Shown: positions 21,231-30,208, counted from the stretch's first letter. The stretch: 64,000 bases of DNA from Chromobacterium haemolyticum DSM 19808 (GCF_000711885.1 NZ_JONK01000001.1:186001-250000); one strand, 5' to 3'. Numbers and translations are program-made. The notes: generated by a model from the sequence alone, not told the origin.

Positions 21231-21506
21231 TCATTTCGGTCCCCAAGTCAGCGTTGGACACCTATCGGTCGGGGGGCATGGAGCGGCGTCGGGGCAAAGG
21301 CTGTGCAACTGACTGGCGAAGTCGTCCAGCACCGTGGTGGTGGCACAGGCCAGATGCCCCAAACGGGGCTGCAGTGTTTGTGTGGCGTGGAACTGGAAGG
21401 CGTCAAGCGCGTGACGCAGGGTGGCAAGGCAGTTCAAGGCCAGAGCGCAGGCGGCCAGGGTTTGGGATGGCGGGGGGTGGGGGGCAGGACTGCGGAAGTG
21501 AGTCAT
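21231..21506 (-). CDS. Small helical hypothetical protein
   Basis: This 91-residue frame has a good ribosome-binding site (AGAGG 7 nt before ATG 21506). The middle is a regular amphipathic helix region (LAACALALNCLATLRHALDA, FASQLHSLC), flanked by Pro-rich ends. No family recognised. It is of the same general type as the small helical protein at 14919 and lies upstream of bglG on the same strand, so it might be co-transcribed. Confidence 0.45.
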   Translation of the reverse strand: MTHFRSPAPHPPPSQTLAACALALNCLATLRHALDAFQFHATQTLQPRLGHLACATTTVLDDFASQLHSLCPDAAPCPPTDRCPTLTWGPK

Positions 21507-21621
21507 TGTATGCCTCTTTGTGATTTTTCGGTTTACTTTTTTATTAATTCTACCCTGTACGTGGTTATTGTAAACAGTGTGCGTTGATTAAATAAGGAGA
21601 AAGTACACGTAGAGTAGAAAA

Positions 21622-21951
21622 GTGGACACAAAAATCAAGATTGGCAGGCAAGTTCAGATTTTGCGCAAGCGCAAAGGTCTGTCCCAAGATGCTTTGGCAG
21701 AGATGGTGGGCATTGACGCTAAATCGCTGAGCCGCATAGAGCGCGGCGCGCATTACCCCGCCATTGAGACGCTAGAGCGGTTGGCCAACGCTATGAAGCT
21801 GGAACTGAAGGATTTCTTCGATTTCGACGGCCGCCCCTCCGTGGAGGAGATGCGAAGTCAGATTATGCGTAGCGCGCAAGCTGCTGGCGCTGACGAGGTG
21901 GAACGCATGGTTGCTGCGTTGCATTCCATTTTTTCATCAGGTGAAAAGTAA
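21622..21951 (+). CDS. XRE-family helix-turn-helix regulator
   Basis: This 109-residue regulator has a Cro/C1-type HTH at about 8-62 (GRQVQILRKRKGLSQDALAE, IDAKSLSRIERGAHYPA), then a helical C-terminus that may dimerise. The start codon is GTG at 21622, the only possible start after an in-frame TAG; a site AAGGAG lies rather far upstream, so initiation may be weak. The chemoreceptor fragment follows in the same reading frame 24 nt after its stop. Confidence 0.85.
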   Translation: MDTKIKIGRQVQILRKRKGLSQDALAEMVGIDAKSLSRIERGAHYPAIETLERLANAMKLELKDFFDFDGRPSVEEMRSQIMRSAQAAGADEVERMVAALHSIFSSGEK

Positions 21952-21975
21952 TCATTCACACTAGAGGCTTGGTCC

Positions 21976-22983
21976 TTGAGCCACACCATGCGAGATAATA
22001 TCAAGGAAATGGGGGCGGCAGTTTCAGAAGCCCGCCATGCCGAAACGAGAATAACTGCACTTAGCGAGGCCAATCAAAAAATTCAAATAATTACACAATC
22101 TATAGCCACTATTACAGACCAAACTAATCTGTTGGCGCTGAATGCAGCGATTGAAGCTGCGCGTGCGGGTGAGCATGGGCGGGGTTTTGCTGTGGTGGCT
22201 GATGAAGTACGTAAGTTAGCTCAGAACGCGTCGAATGCGACCGATGAAATTACCGGGATTATCAATAGCTTAGGGGTTCTAATTCAGGAGAATACAGAGT
22301 CGGTACAGGGTATTATTATTAGTACTCGGCTTGGCATGGAAAAAGCGGAGCATGCAAATAAAGCTATCGGCGAGTTAGTGCAGGATATCGAGACCAATGT
22401 TATTGCAGCTCAAAAAATAAGCCAAGCTAGTCACGAACAAATGTCACGCCTAGAAATTATGCGAAATCAGTTAGAGGCCTTGTTAACTACTTTGAGTGAT
22501 AATGCCCACAAGGTTCACACAACAGGGATAATTAGCCAAGTGTTATACAAGGCTTCTTCGGATTTGCGCAGCATTATGAGTCATTTTCAATTTGATGAAA
22601 ACTTTCCCGCGTTACCTGCAGAAAATGAAAGTAGGAAACTGCCACGTATGCGTCAACATATTTTGGTGCAGGTAAAGGATGGCGATAATTTTCGTGATGC
22701 TATAACGGATGACTTTAGTTTGTCAGGGGTTAAGTTGCGCCTACCTTTAGCGTTACATTTCGCAAAGGGCGAATTAATAGAGTTGCAGGTTGCACTTCCT
22801 CAAGACAGTATCGAAGACTATCGAAAACAAGAACCATTGCTACTGTCGGCATGTGTAAAGTGGATAAAAAAAGAGAGCGATGGTGAAATTTATGGGTTGG
22901 AATTTAAAAATATTCAGCCAAATCAGCAAACAAAAATAAAATACTGCTTTGATTTTTACAATCAAAGTTCGACCTTCTCTTAA
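21976..22983 (+). CDS. Soluble chemoreceptor-type protein with C-terminal PilZ domain
   Basis: 335 residues from a TTG at 21976 (GAGG 8 nt upstream); ATG 21988 is the alternative. Residues 1-180 are a methyl-accepting chemotaxis signalling hairpin with the conserved tip [20 protein letters not shown]. Residues 219-325 are a PilZ domain with both c-di-GMP motifs: RKLPR (220-224) and DFSLSG (246-251). There is no membrane segment, sensor domain or HAMP; the frame begins within the first signalling helix. It is either a truncated receptor or a cytoplasmic receptor that senses c-di-GMP. The DNA is much AT-richer than its surroundings, suggesting acquisition. Confidence 0.8.
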   Translation: MSHTMRDNIKEMGAAVSEARHAETRITALSEANQKIQIITQSIATITDQTNLLALNAAIEAARAGEHGRGFAVVADEVRKLAQNASNATDEITGIINSLGVLIQENTESVQGIIISTRLGMEKAEHANKAIGELVQDIETNVIAAQKISQASHEQMSRLEIMRNQLEALLTTLSDNAHKVHTTGIISQVLYKASSDLRSIMSHFQFDENFPALPAENESRKLPRMRQHILVQVKDGDNFRDAITDDFSLSGVKLRLPLALHFAKGELIELQVALPQDSIEDYRKQEPLLLSACVKWIKKESDGEIYGLEFKNIQPNQQTKIKYCFDFYNQSSTFS

Positions 22984-23287
22984 GGCTATTTTGAAAATTG
23001 AGGTGCAAATTAAAGTTAAGTCGAACCTGCGCTAATGGTTGCACGGGTTGGTGATTTCATGCGTTAAAAATACGTCTGCCTAAGCGGTCAATTTTCGTTC
23101 AGGGTCGATTCTGACTTTTACTGAAAGATAGAACCGGATGTTTACCCAATGCAAAGATTGAATATCCGGTTTTGCTTCCGAGCGAACTCCCTGAGTTGGT
23201 CACACTAGTGGCCGTTTCGGCCGACAAACCGACACTAGGGTTCTTCTCCGCACGCAACCTTATGAACGGCTACCTTATCGGGGTAAG
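22984..23287. other. Gene-free AT-rich spacer
   Basis: No coding region is supported. It holds an inverted repeat AACCGGAT (23132-23139) with ATCCGGTT (23164-23171) followed by T residues, possibly a terminator for the chemoreceptor gene. CACTAG-type inverted arms are near 23205-23240. Confidence 0.5.
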
Positions 23288-23317
23288 ACAAAGGCCCTAC
23301 AATTGCAGGGCCTTTGT
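23288..23317. terminator. Bidirectional terminator downstream of nrdB
   Basis: ACAAAGGCCCT-N8-AGGGCCTTTGT has 11-bp perfect arms followed by a T-rich run on the plus strand. It lies 110 nt beyond the nrdB stop. Confidence 0.8.
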
Positions 23318-23424
23318 TTCTCGTAAAGCAAGATTTCAAGCTTTCGGATTTCCGACAGTATTGGCCACGAAATGAAAAATTATACGTCGAAAATGAAAAA
23401 TTATCTGTCGCCCGACGACAGCTA

Positions 23425-24504
23425 TCAATCCCAGCTCAACGCCCCACCCGTCTGATATTCCGTAACCCGCGTCTCAAAGAAGTTCTTCTCTTTCTTCAAG
23501 TCGATCATTTCGCTCATCCACGGGAAGGGGTTGTTCACGCCGGGGTAGAGCTGGTCCAGGCCAATCTGCTGCATGCGGCGGTTGGCGATGAAGCGCAGGT
23601 ATTCCTTGAACATGCTGGCGTTCAGGCCCAGCACGCCGCGCGGCATGGTGTCTTCGGCGTAAGCGTATTCCAGTTCCACCGCGTGCTTGAACAGTTCGGT
23701 GATCTCGGCCTTGAAGCTTTCGGTCCAGATTTCCGGTTGCTCCAGCTTGATGGTGTTGATCAGGTCGATGCCAAAGTTGCAGTGCATGGACTCGTCGCGC
23801 AGGATGTACTGGTACTGTTCCGCGGCGCCGGTCATTTTGTTCTGGCGGCCCAGCGCCAGGATTTGCACAAAGCCCACGTAGAAGAACAGGCCTTCCATGA
23901 TGCAGGCAAACACGATCAGGGATTTGAGCAGCTTCTGGTCGTTTTCCAGCGTGCCGGTCTTGAAGGCCGGGTCGCACAGTACGTCGATGAAGGGGATCAG
24001 GAATTCATCTTTGTCGCGGATGGATTTGATTTCGTTGTAGGCGTTGAAGACTTCGCCTTCGTCCAGGCCCAGGCTTTCCACGATGTATTGGTAGGCGTGG
24101 GTGTGGATGGCTTCGTCAAAGGCCTGACGCAGCAGGAACTGGCGGCATTCCGGGCTGGTGATCTGGCGGTAGGTGCCCAGCACGATGTTGTTGGCGGCCA
24201 GGGAGTCCGCGGTGACGAAGAAGCCGAGGTTGCGCTTGACGATGCGCATTTCGTCTTCGGTCAGCTGGCCGGTTTTCCACTGTTCGATGTCGCGCTGCAT
24301 GTTCACTTCTTGCGGCATCCAGTGGTTGGCGCATTGGGCCAGGTATTTTTCCCATGCCCATTTGTGTTTGAAAGGCACGAGCTGGTTGACGTCGGTGGTG
24401 CCGTTGATCACTTTTTTGTCCACCACGTTGACGCGGCCGGCGGCGATGGCGCCCGCGGAGGGGGCGGCCGGTTTGGTTTCGATGGTGTCGTCAAAGTTCA
24501 GCAT
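23425..24504 (-). CDS. nrdB: Class Ia ribonucleotide reductase beta subunit
   Basis: This 359-residue diiron-tyrosyl radical subunit partners NrdA. Metal ligands are visible as Asp in VTADSL, ExxH in DEAIHTHAY, Glu in CIMEGLFF and the RDESMH motif. The radical Tyr is the Y of THAY. The true start is ATG 24504 ([11 protein letters not shown]) after AGGAG; the upstream open frame belongs to no gene. nrdB is separated from nrdA by three small genes but is likely on the same transcript. Confidence 0.96.
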   Translation of the reverse strand: MLNFDDTIETKPAAPSAGAIAAGRVNVVDKKVINGTTDVNQLVPFKHKWAWEKYLAQCANHWMPQEVNMQRDIEQWKTGQLTEDEMRIVKRNLGFFVTADSLAANNIVLGTYRQITSPECRQFLLRQAFDEAIHTHAYQYIVESLGLDEGEVFNAYNEIKSIRDKDEFLIPFIDVLCDPAFKTGTLENDQKLLKSLIVFACIMEGLFFYVGFVQILALGRQNKMTGAAEQYQYILRDESMHCNFGIDLINTIKLEQPEIWTESFKAEITELFKHAVELEYAYAEDTMPRGVLGLNASMFKEYLRFIANRRMQQIGLDQLYPGVNNPFPWMSEMIDLKKEKNFFETRVTEYQTGGALSWD

Positions 24505-24523
24505 TAAGGGCTCCTGTTTGGAT

Positions 24524-24748
24524 TTATTCCGCGTCCGGCGCGGTGATTTGGGGCGGCAGCGGCTGCTTGTCGCCAGCCAGGCTGGGGCTGAGCGGCAGGC
24601 TGCTTTTGCGCAGTATTTGTATCTGGCGCGGCGCGGCGGCAAGTGCCGGCACCGGGTCCAGGTCCACGTGCAGGCTGCCCAGTTTTCGGTAGCCTGCGTC
24701 TTTGCCATGTTCGCCATGGCGGGCGATACAGAATGCGGTGGCGCTCAT
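24524..24748 (-). CDS. Small hypothetical protein before nrdB
   Basis: This 74-residue frame has AAGGA 8 nt before ATG 24748. The sequence ([19 protein letters not shown]...) has the look of a compact beta protein with a Pro-rich tail. No family recognised. It is sandwiched 13 nt after the preceding gene and 19 nt before nrdB, so it is probably co-transcribed. Confidence 0.6.
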   Translation of the reverse strand: MSATAFCIARHGEHGKDAGYRKLGSLHVDLDPVPALAAAPRQIQILRKSSLPLSPSLAGDKQPLPPQITAPDAE

Positions 24749-24761
24749 GAGCAGCGTCCTT

Positions 24762-25148
24762 TCAGAAGCGCAGCTGTTGGCTGAGGCGGTGGATTAGCTG
24801 GCGTTCGCTGCTTTCCTCCTGCTCCACCTGGCTGCCGCGCGGCTGCCGCAGCTTCAGCAGCTGGCGGTATTGCCGGTTGGCTTGTTCTATGTCTTGCTTG
24901 AGCAGCTCTATTTGCTGCTGCAGTTCTTCCGGCTGGCAGTACACCACCAGCGCGTCCGCTTCCACCCAGGCTTTGCGCCACACTTTCTGGCGCGGCAGGC
25001 GGCGGGCTTCGTTGAACAGGTCCTTCCATTCGCAGGGCGGGGCCTGGTTCAGCGTCAGGTACATATTGAACAGCACAAACTGCTTGTCGGGGTTGTGGGT
25101 TCTTTGTTCGCAAAACCCGTTGATCCGGATATTTTCAAACGCTTGCAT
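24762..25148 (-). CDS. Hypothetical coiled-coil protein between nrdA and nrdB
   Basis: 128 residues: an N-terminal globular part (MQAFENIRINGFCEQRTHNP, FVLFNMYLTLNQ) and a C-terminal coiled coil (PEELQQQIELLKQDIEQANR onward, about 73-128). AGGAGG sits 4-5 nt before ATG 25148. The frame stays open far upstream, but codon quality and the ribosome-binding site fix this start. Its place within the nrd operon suggests a link to nucleotide metabolism; no function is known. Confidence 0.65.
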   Translation of the reverse strand: MQAFENIRINGFCEQRTHNPDKQFVLFNMYLTLNQAPPCEWKDLFNEARRLPRQKVWRKAWVEADALVVYCQPEELQQQIELLKQDIEQANRQYRQLLKLRQPRGSQVEQEESSERQLIHRLSQQLRF

Positions 25149-25336
25149 CTGACCTCCTGCTGAAGCCTTGCTGGTGGCGGCGGGGCCGTGGGCCTCGTCT
25201 TCCTGGAACCCGCTCAACACCCGCCGCGCTCGCTTGCTTGGTCTTGAGCTGTTTCCGTCCGTCCGCATCGCGGGCTGGCCGGCGTTTCCATCCCGAAGCC
25301 GCCTGAGGGCAAGCGGCTTGAGGCTGGGGTTGCCGT

Positions 25337-25717
25337 TTACTGCTGCGGCGCGTCCTGGTACTGCACCAGGCCGTAAATCTTCCACTGGCCGTCCACCCGT
25401 TTCAGGTGGTAGCCGGTGCAGTATTCCCAGGCCGGCTGGTCCTGGCGCTGTACGGTCCAGCGCACGCGGGCGCTGGCGGCGTCTTCGCCAAAATTCAGCA
25501 CGCTGTCCAGTTGGTGACTGGCGCTGATGAAGCCCTGGCTGCGGTACCACTCCAGCAAGGCGGTGGTGGTGTCGCGCAGCGATGTCATGTTGTCCCAGCT
25601 GCTCAGGTCTCCCTGATGGATGGCGGTGAAGGGCACGGTGAAGTGCGCGGTCACTTGGGGCACGTCCAGCTGGCTGTAGCCCACTGCGTAGCTGTTGAAA
25701 AATTCTTCTATATTCAT
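25337..25717 (-). CDS. NTF2-like (SnoaL/ketosteroid-isomerase fold) protein
   Basis: 126 residues with the NTF2-like pattern: NSYAVGYSQLDVPQVTAHF at the start, and GEDAASARVRWTVQRQDQPA with GYHLKRVDGQWKIYGL at the end. Such proteins are often small ligand-binding or stress proteins. It is the first small gene after nrdA. ATG 25717 follows GGGGAAA. Confidence 0.75.
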   Translation of the reverse strand: MNIEEFFNSYAVGYSQLDVPQVTAHFTVPFTAIHQGDLSSWDNMTSLRDTTTALLEWYRSQGFISASHQLDSVLNFGEDAASARVRWTVQRQDQPAWEYCTGYHLKRVDGQWKIYGLVQYQDAPQQ

Positions 25718-25790
25718 CCGGTTTCCCCTGGTTTTGCATGTGTGCTGCGTCCGCTGCCGTTACGGTCTGGCGCGGTTTGTTGCTGCGTTC

Positions 25791-25834
25791 CCCATTGGCC
25801 AGCCGTCTGGACGGGCAGGCGGCTGGCCAATGGG
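25791..25834. repeat. Perfect 15-bp inverted repeat downstream of nrdA
   Basis: CCCATTGGCCAGCCG and CGGCTGGCCAATGGG are separated by 14 nt, forming a long GC-rich stem. It sits between the nrdA stop and the next gene, with no T-run. It could act as a terminator, a processing site or a protein-binding site. Confidence 0.7.
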
Positions 25835-25965
25835 TGGGGCGGCCGGATTGTGGGGCCATTTCACAGCCTGCTGCGGGCAGAGGGCTGTGAGATGGAGCCT
25901 GGCCGGGGCCAGGCTAGACCAGCCCCGAGGGGCCGGCCGTTCAAGCCAGGATGGCTGCTTCCGCC

Positions 25966-28821
25966 TTACTGGCAGCTCTCGCAATCCGGGTTGTCGATGC
26001 TGCAGAACTTGGCGTCGGTGGCCGGGGTGTTGTCCACCACGGCTTCCGGAGCCGCGGCCGGTTGGCTGTGGCTGTTGGACACCGCGTTCAGTTCGCCGCC
26101 GCGCCCGGTGGATTTCTCGGCGCTGGTGGCGGCCAGGGTGCGCAGGTAGTAGGTGGTTTTCAGGCCGCGCAACCAGGCGTGCTTGTACAGCTCGTCCAGT
26201 TTCTTGCCGGAAGCGCCCGCCATGTACAGGTTCAGGGACTGAGCCTGGTCGATCCACTTTTGACGGCGGGAGGCCGCTTCCACCAGCCAGCGCGGGTCCA
26301 GCTCGAATGCGGTGGCGTAGATGGCTTTCAGTTCGGCCGGCACGCGGTCGATCTGGCCCAGGCTGCCGTCAAAGTATTTGAGGTCGGCCACCATCACTTC
26401 GTCCCACAGGCCGGCGGCTTTCAGGTCGCGCACCAGGTATTCGTTGGTGACGGTGAATTCGCCGGACAGGTTGGATTTGACGAACAGGTTCTGGTAGGTC
26501 GGTTCGATGCTTGCCGACACGCCGATGATGTTGGCGATGGTGGCGGTGGGTGCGATGGCCAGGCAGTTGCTGTTGCGCATGCCGTGGGTTTTCACGCGTT
26601 CACGCAGCGCGTTCCAGTCCATGCGTTCGCTGCGGTCTACTTCCAGGAAGCCGCCGCGTTCGGCCGCCAGCAGGTTGATGCTGTCGTGCGGCAGGATGCC
26701 GCGGTCCCACAGGCTGCCCTTGTAGGACGGGTAGCGGCCGCGTTCTTCCGCCAGTTCGGTGGAAGCCCAGTAAGCGTAGTAGGCCACCATTTCCATGGAT
26801 TCGTCGGCAAACTCCACCGCGGCGTCGGAGCCGTAGGGCACGCGCTTCTGGTGCAGGCAGTCCTGGAAGCCCATGATGCCCATGCCCACCGGACGGTGTT
26901 TCAGGTTGGAGTTGCGCGCCTTCTTCACCGGGTAGAAGTTGATGTCGATCACGTTGTCCAGCATGCGCAGGGCGATGCGGATGGTGCGCTGCAGTTTTTC
27001 GGAGTCCAGGCTGCCGTCTGCCTTCAGGTGGGCGGACAGGTTGACGGAACCCAGGTTGCAGACCGCGATTTCGTCCTCATTGGTGTTGAGGGTGATCTCG
27101 GTGCAAAGGTTGGAGCTGTGCACCACGCCCATGTGCTGCTGCGGGCTGCGGATGTTGCACGGGTCCTTGAAGGTCATCCACGGGTGGCCGGTTTCAAACA
27201 GCATGGTCAGCATTTTGCGCCACAGGGACAGCGCCGGGATGCGCTTGTACACCTTGAGCTCGCCGCGCTCGCCCATGGCTTCGTATTCCTTGTAGCGCTT
27301 CTCGAAGGCCGCGCCGTACAGGTCGTGCAGGTCCGGGGCTTCGGACGGGGACAGCAGGGCCCAGTCCGCGCCTTCCATCACCCGCTTCATGAACAGGTCC
27401 GGAATCCAGTTGGCGGTGTTCATGTCGTGGGTGCGGCGGCGGTCGTCGCCGGTGTTCTTGCGCAGCTCCAGGAATTCTTCGATGTCCGCGTGCCAGGTTT
27501 CCAGATAGGCGCAGACGGCGCCTTTGCGCTTGCCGCCCTGGTTCACCGCCACGGCGGTGTCGTTGACCACTTTCAGGAACGGCACCACGCCCTGGGATTT
27601 GCCGTTGGTGCCCTTGATGTGGGAGCCCATGGCGCGCACGGAGGTCCAGTCATTGCCCAGGCCGCCGGCAAACTTGGACAGCAGGGCGTTTTCCTTGATG
27701 CCTTCGTAGATGCCGTCCAGGTCGTCGGCAATGGTGGTGAGGTAGCAGCTGGACAGTTGGCTGCGACGGGTGCCGGAGTTGAACAGGGTGGGGGTGGACG
27801 ACATGAAGTCGAAGCTGGAGAGCACGTTGTAGAACTCGATGGCGCGCTCTTCGCGGTTCACTTCGTTCAACGCCAGGCCCATGGCCACGCGCATGTAGAA
27901 GGCCTGCGGCATTTCGATGCGGGCGCCGTCCACGTGCAGGAAGTAGCGGTCGAACAGGGTTTGCAGGCCCAGGTAGCCAAACTTCAGGTCGCGGTTGGCG
28001 TCCAGCGCGGCGCCCATTTTTTTCAGGTCGTATTCGCCCAGTCTTTCATCCAGCAGTTCGGCGTCGATGCCTTTCTTGATGAAAGTGGGGAAGTACAGCG
28101 CGTACTGCTTGGCCATTTCTTCCTGGCTGACGGCTTCGCCCAGGATTTCCAGGCGGATGTTGTTCAGCAGCAGGCGGGCGGTCACGTAATCGTAAGCCGG
28201 GTCCTGCTCAATCATGGAACGGGCGGCCAGGATGGCGGATTTGTTGACTTCGTCTTCGCTGACGCCGTCGTAAATGTTCTTCAGGGTTTCGCTGAGGATG
28301 GCGTCGATATCGATGCCTGCCAGGTTTTGGCTGGCGGATTCGATGGTGGCGCGCAGGCGGGCCACGTCCAGCGGCAGCTTGCGGCCGTCTTTGCGCACCA
28401 CGTTGATCTGCACCTGGGTCAGGGCTTCGCCGCGGGCGGCGCGCTCTTGGGAGCGCTGTTCGCGGTACAGCACGTAGGCGCGGGCTACATCATGCTCGCC
28501 AAAGCGCATCAGAGACAGTTCCACCTGGTCCTGGATGTCTTCAATGTGGATGGCTCCGCCTTCCGGCTTGCGGCGCATCAGGGCGCTGGCCACTTGTTCG
28601 CTCAGCTGGGCGACTTTTTCGCGCAGGCTGGCGGAGGTGGCGCCCTGGTGGCCCATGACCGCCAGGAAGGCTTTGGTCATGGCGATGGAGATCTTGACGG
28701 GTTCGAACGGCACCACCGCACCGTTGCGACGGATGGTTTTGTACTGGCTGAAATCGGCTTTGGGCGCGGCTGCGCGGCCGAGTTCTGCGGCGGTCTGCCC
28801 TTCAAAGGTGGTCAATTGCAT
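25966..28821 (-). CDS. nrdA: Class Ia ribonucleotide reductase alpha subunit
   Basis: This 951-residue catalytic subunit reduces ribonucleoside diphosphates. The N-terminus carries two ATP-cone domains (about 27-118 and 140-230), the arrangement seen in Pseudomonas-type NrdA. Active-site cysteines appear in SSCYLT, SSNLCTEI and AVCNLGSVNL, with the NCLAIAPTATIANI block and terminal redox pair PDCESCQ. Start ATG 28821 (MQLTTFEGQ). NrdR and DnaA-like boxes lie upstream. Confidence 0.97.
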   Translation of the reverse strand: MQLTTFEGQTAAELGRAAAPKADFSQYKTIRRNGAVVPFEPVKISIAMTKAFLAVMGHQGATSASLREKVAQLSEQVASALMRRKPEGGAIHIEDIQDQVELSLMRFGEHDVARAYVLYREQRSQERAARGEALTQVQINVVRKDGRKLPLDVARLRATIESASQNLAGIDIDAILSETLKNIYDGVSEDEVNKSAILAARSMIEQDPAYDYVTARLLLNNIRLEILGEAVSQEEMAKQYALYFPTFIKKGIDAELLDERLGEYDLKKMGAALDANRDLKFGYLGLQTLFDRYFLHVDGARIEMPQAFYMRVAMGLALNEVNREERAIEFYNVLSSFDFMSSTPTLFNSGTRRSQLSSCYLTTIADDLDGIYEGIKENALLSKFAGGLGNDWTSVRAMGSHIKGTNGKSQGVVPFLKVVNDTAVAVNQGGKRKGAVCAYLETWHADIEEFLELRKNTGDDRRRTHDMNTANWIPDLFMKRVMEGADWALLSPSEAPDLHDLYGAAFEKRYKEYEAMGERGELKVYKRIPALSLWRKMLTMLFETGHPWMTFKDPCNIRSPQQHMGVVHSSNLCTEITLNTNEDEIAVCNLGSVNLSAHLKADGSLDSEKLQRTIRIALRMLDNVIDINFYPVKKARNSNLKHRPVGMGIMGFQDCLHQKRVPYGSDAAVEFADESMEMVAYYAYWASTELAEERGRYPSYKGSLWDRGILPHDSINLLAAERGGFLEVDRSERMDWNALRERVKTHGMRNSNCLAIAPTATIANIIGVSASIEPTYQNLFVKSNLSGEFTVTNEYLVRDLKAAGLWDEVMVADLKYFDGSLGQIDRVPAELKAIYATAFELDPRWLVEAASRRQKWIDQAQSLNLYMAGASGKKLDELYKHAWLRGLKTTYYLRTLAATSAEKSTGRGGELNAVSNSHSQPAAAPEAVVDNTPATDAKFCSIDNPDCESCQ

Positions 28822-28886
28822 GTAGCCCTCGATAAGGTGGGTGGTTGCGTCCTTCCGTTACTGCGTTTCCCATGGGGCAGGCCGGC

Positions 28887-28929
28887 TGTGGACAAATCTG
28901 TTGAAAAGCTGTGCGCGAGCTGTGGGTAA
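28887..28929 (-). promoter_or_regulatory. Two DnaA-box-like sites upstream of nrdA
   Basis: On the minus strand TTGTCCACA (28895-28887) and TTACCCACA (28929-28921) fit the DnaA-box pattern TTNTNCACA exactly or with one mismatch. They lie between the NrdR boxes and nrdA. DnaA is known to act at E. coli nrdAB. Confidence 0.5.
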
Positions 28930-28977
28930 ACACAATATGTATTGTTTGTAGCTCGCGGAACACCCAAATTCTAGTGT
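28930..28977. promoter_or_regulatory. Pair of NrdR boxes upstream of nrdA
   Basis: ACACAATATGTATTGT (28930-28945) and ACCCAAATTCTAGTGT (28962-28977) match the NrdR consensus ACACTATATCTAGTGT at about 13-14 of 16 positions. They are 32 bp apart, the usual three-turn spacing. They should mediate NrdR repression of the nrd operon. Confidence 0.8.
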
Positions 28978-28989
28978 TGAGTATGGGGC

Positions 28990-29270
28990 AGTACAAGTCT
29001 TGACAGCGGAAGATTTAATGGCTGTTTTGGAGAGGATGGGGGGCGAAAGCCCGTGGTTGCTGGCTTTGCGGGGCGTGAGATTTTTTTTGGCCGGCCGACA
29101 CATTTCATTCTGTAGCCAAGAAACCTTGTTGAAACAAGCCGCAGCGCAGTGAGCGGCGCGGGCCACTAGATGTTGTGGATTTGCATCATGGCGCGGGCAG
29201 TGCTGAGTTGGAGGAAAGTGGTGCGTAATTGGTGTGTTGGGTTTTTGGCCTGTCTGATCGCGCAATCAAT
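28990..29270. other. Spacer between nrdA promoter and pgeF terminator
   Basis: No gene is supported here. A short open frame on the plus strand from 29170 runs into the family A element and has no ribosome-binding site. Confidence 0.5.
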
Positions 29271-29295
29271 GAAAAGCCCCGCGCGCAGCGGGGCT
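29271..29295 (-). terminator. Terminator downstream of pgeF
   Basis: On the minus strand AGCCCCGC-TGCGC-GCGGGGCT is followed by TTTC. It lies beyond the family A element after pgeF. Confidence 0.75.
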
Positions 29296-29313
29296 CTGGG
29301 GCGGATGTCTTGG

Positions 29314-29455
29314 GACCTGTTCACGATCTCGCGAGCTAAGGTAAGACAAGGCGAAAACGGCTGAAAAAGCGGAATGTACGTGTGGTACGTGAGCATTTCG
29401 AAGCCGGTTTCAACGCTGTATCGCCGACGCGCAGCGGATCGTAAACAGATTCTTA
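29314..29455 (-). repeat. Family A element, copy A2 (inverted orientation)
   Basis: GACCTGTTCACGATCTCGCG at one end and GCGGATCGTAAACAGATTCT at the other. The interior is the reverse complement of the other copies (GACAAGGCGAAAACG, AAAAGCGGAATGTAC). Its right end TTCTTA contributes the TAA stop of pgeF. Confidence 0.85.
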
Positions 29456-30208
29456 CTCCAGCCAGATCAGGCTGGCCATGCGGCCGGTCTGGCCGTCGCG
29501 GCGGTAGGAGAAGAAGCGCGCGCGGTCTATCACCGTGCATTCCTCGCCGCCGTAGATTTGCTCCACGCCGGCGGCGTTCAGGCGCTGGCGCGCCAGCGCG
29601 TAGATGTCGGCCAGGTATTTGCCGTCGCCAATGTCGCTGAAGGCGGCCGCGGCGGCCGGGTTGCGTTCCATGAAGGCGGCGCGCACTTCCGCGCCCACTT
29701 CAAAGGCATCCGGGCCGATGGCGGGGCCCAGCCAGGCCATCAGCCGCGCCGGGCGCTCGTTGCAGGCGGCCACGGCGGCTTCTATCACGCCGTCGCACAA
29801 CCCGCGCCAGCCGGCGTGGGCGGCGGCCACTACGGTGCCTTCGCTATTGCACAGCAAGAGCGGCAGGCAGTCCGCGGTCATCACCGCGCACACCGTGCCG
29901 GGCTGGCGGCTGAAGCTGGCGTCGGCGTCCGGGGGCTGGGCGCCCACCTCGGCCGCGTTCAGCACCGTCACGCCGTGCACCTGATTCAGCCAGGCCGGCT
30001 CCGCCGGCAGTTGTTGGCGCAGCAGCGCGCGGTTGGTGGCCACGGCGGCCGGATCGTCGCCCACGTGCAGGCCCAGGTTCAAGCTGTGAAAGGGCGCGGC
30101 GCTGACGCCGCCGTTGCGGGTGGTGATCAGGGTGCGCACATTCGGCGGCGCCGGCCAGTCGGCTTCCAGCCAGTCCGGCGCTTGCTTGGCGGACAGCTCA
30201 GCGGACAT
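29453..30208 (-). CDS. pgeF: PgeF/YfiH multicopper-fold purine hydrolase-like protein
   Basis: 251 residues of the laccase-domain (COG1496) family, implicated in peptidoglycan editing. Metal ligands lie in NQVHG, MTADCLP and AAHAGWRG, and the C-terminal Arg-rich FFSYRRDGQTGRMASLIWL is typical. It overlaps the rluD 3-prime end by 11 nt, as in the rluD-yfiH pair of enterobacteria. Its stop codon is formed by the adjoining family A repeat. Confidence 0.93.
   Translation of the reverse strand: MSAELSAKQAPDWLEADWPAPPNVRTLITTRNGGVSAAPFHSLNLGLHVGDDPAAVATNRALLRQQLPAEPAWLNQVHGVTVLNAAEVGAQPPDADASFSRQPGTVCAVMTADCLPLLLCNSEGTVVAAAHAGWRGLCDGVIEAAVAACNERPARLMAWLGPAIGPDAFEVGAEVRAAFMERNPAAAAAFSDIGDGKYLADIYALARQRLNAAGVEQIYGGEECTVIDRARFFSYRRDGQTGRMASLIWLE

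Noticed and set aside
23041-23290. Possible transposon remnant downstream of the chemoreceptor gene
   Set aside because: It has inverted-repeat arms but no transposase-like translation on either strand.
23371-23410. Direct repeat of AATGAAAAATTATNNGTCG downstream of nrdB
   Set aside because: Two short AT-rich copies only, no flanking structure; likely local duplication without function.
25951-28929. A 992-codon open frame antisense to nrdA
   Set aside because: It mirrors nrdA in a GC-rich genome. The translation is low-complexity Gly/Val/His-rich with no family features, while nrdA on the other strand is unmistakable.
29170-29364. Possible small protein between nrdA promoter and pgeF
   Set aside because: No ribosome-binding site; it runs into a terminator hairpin and a family A element.
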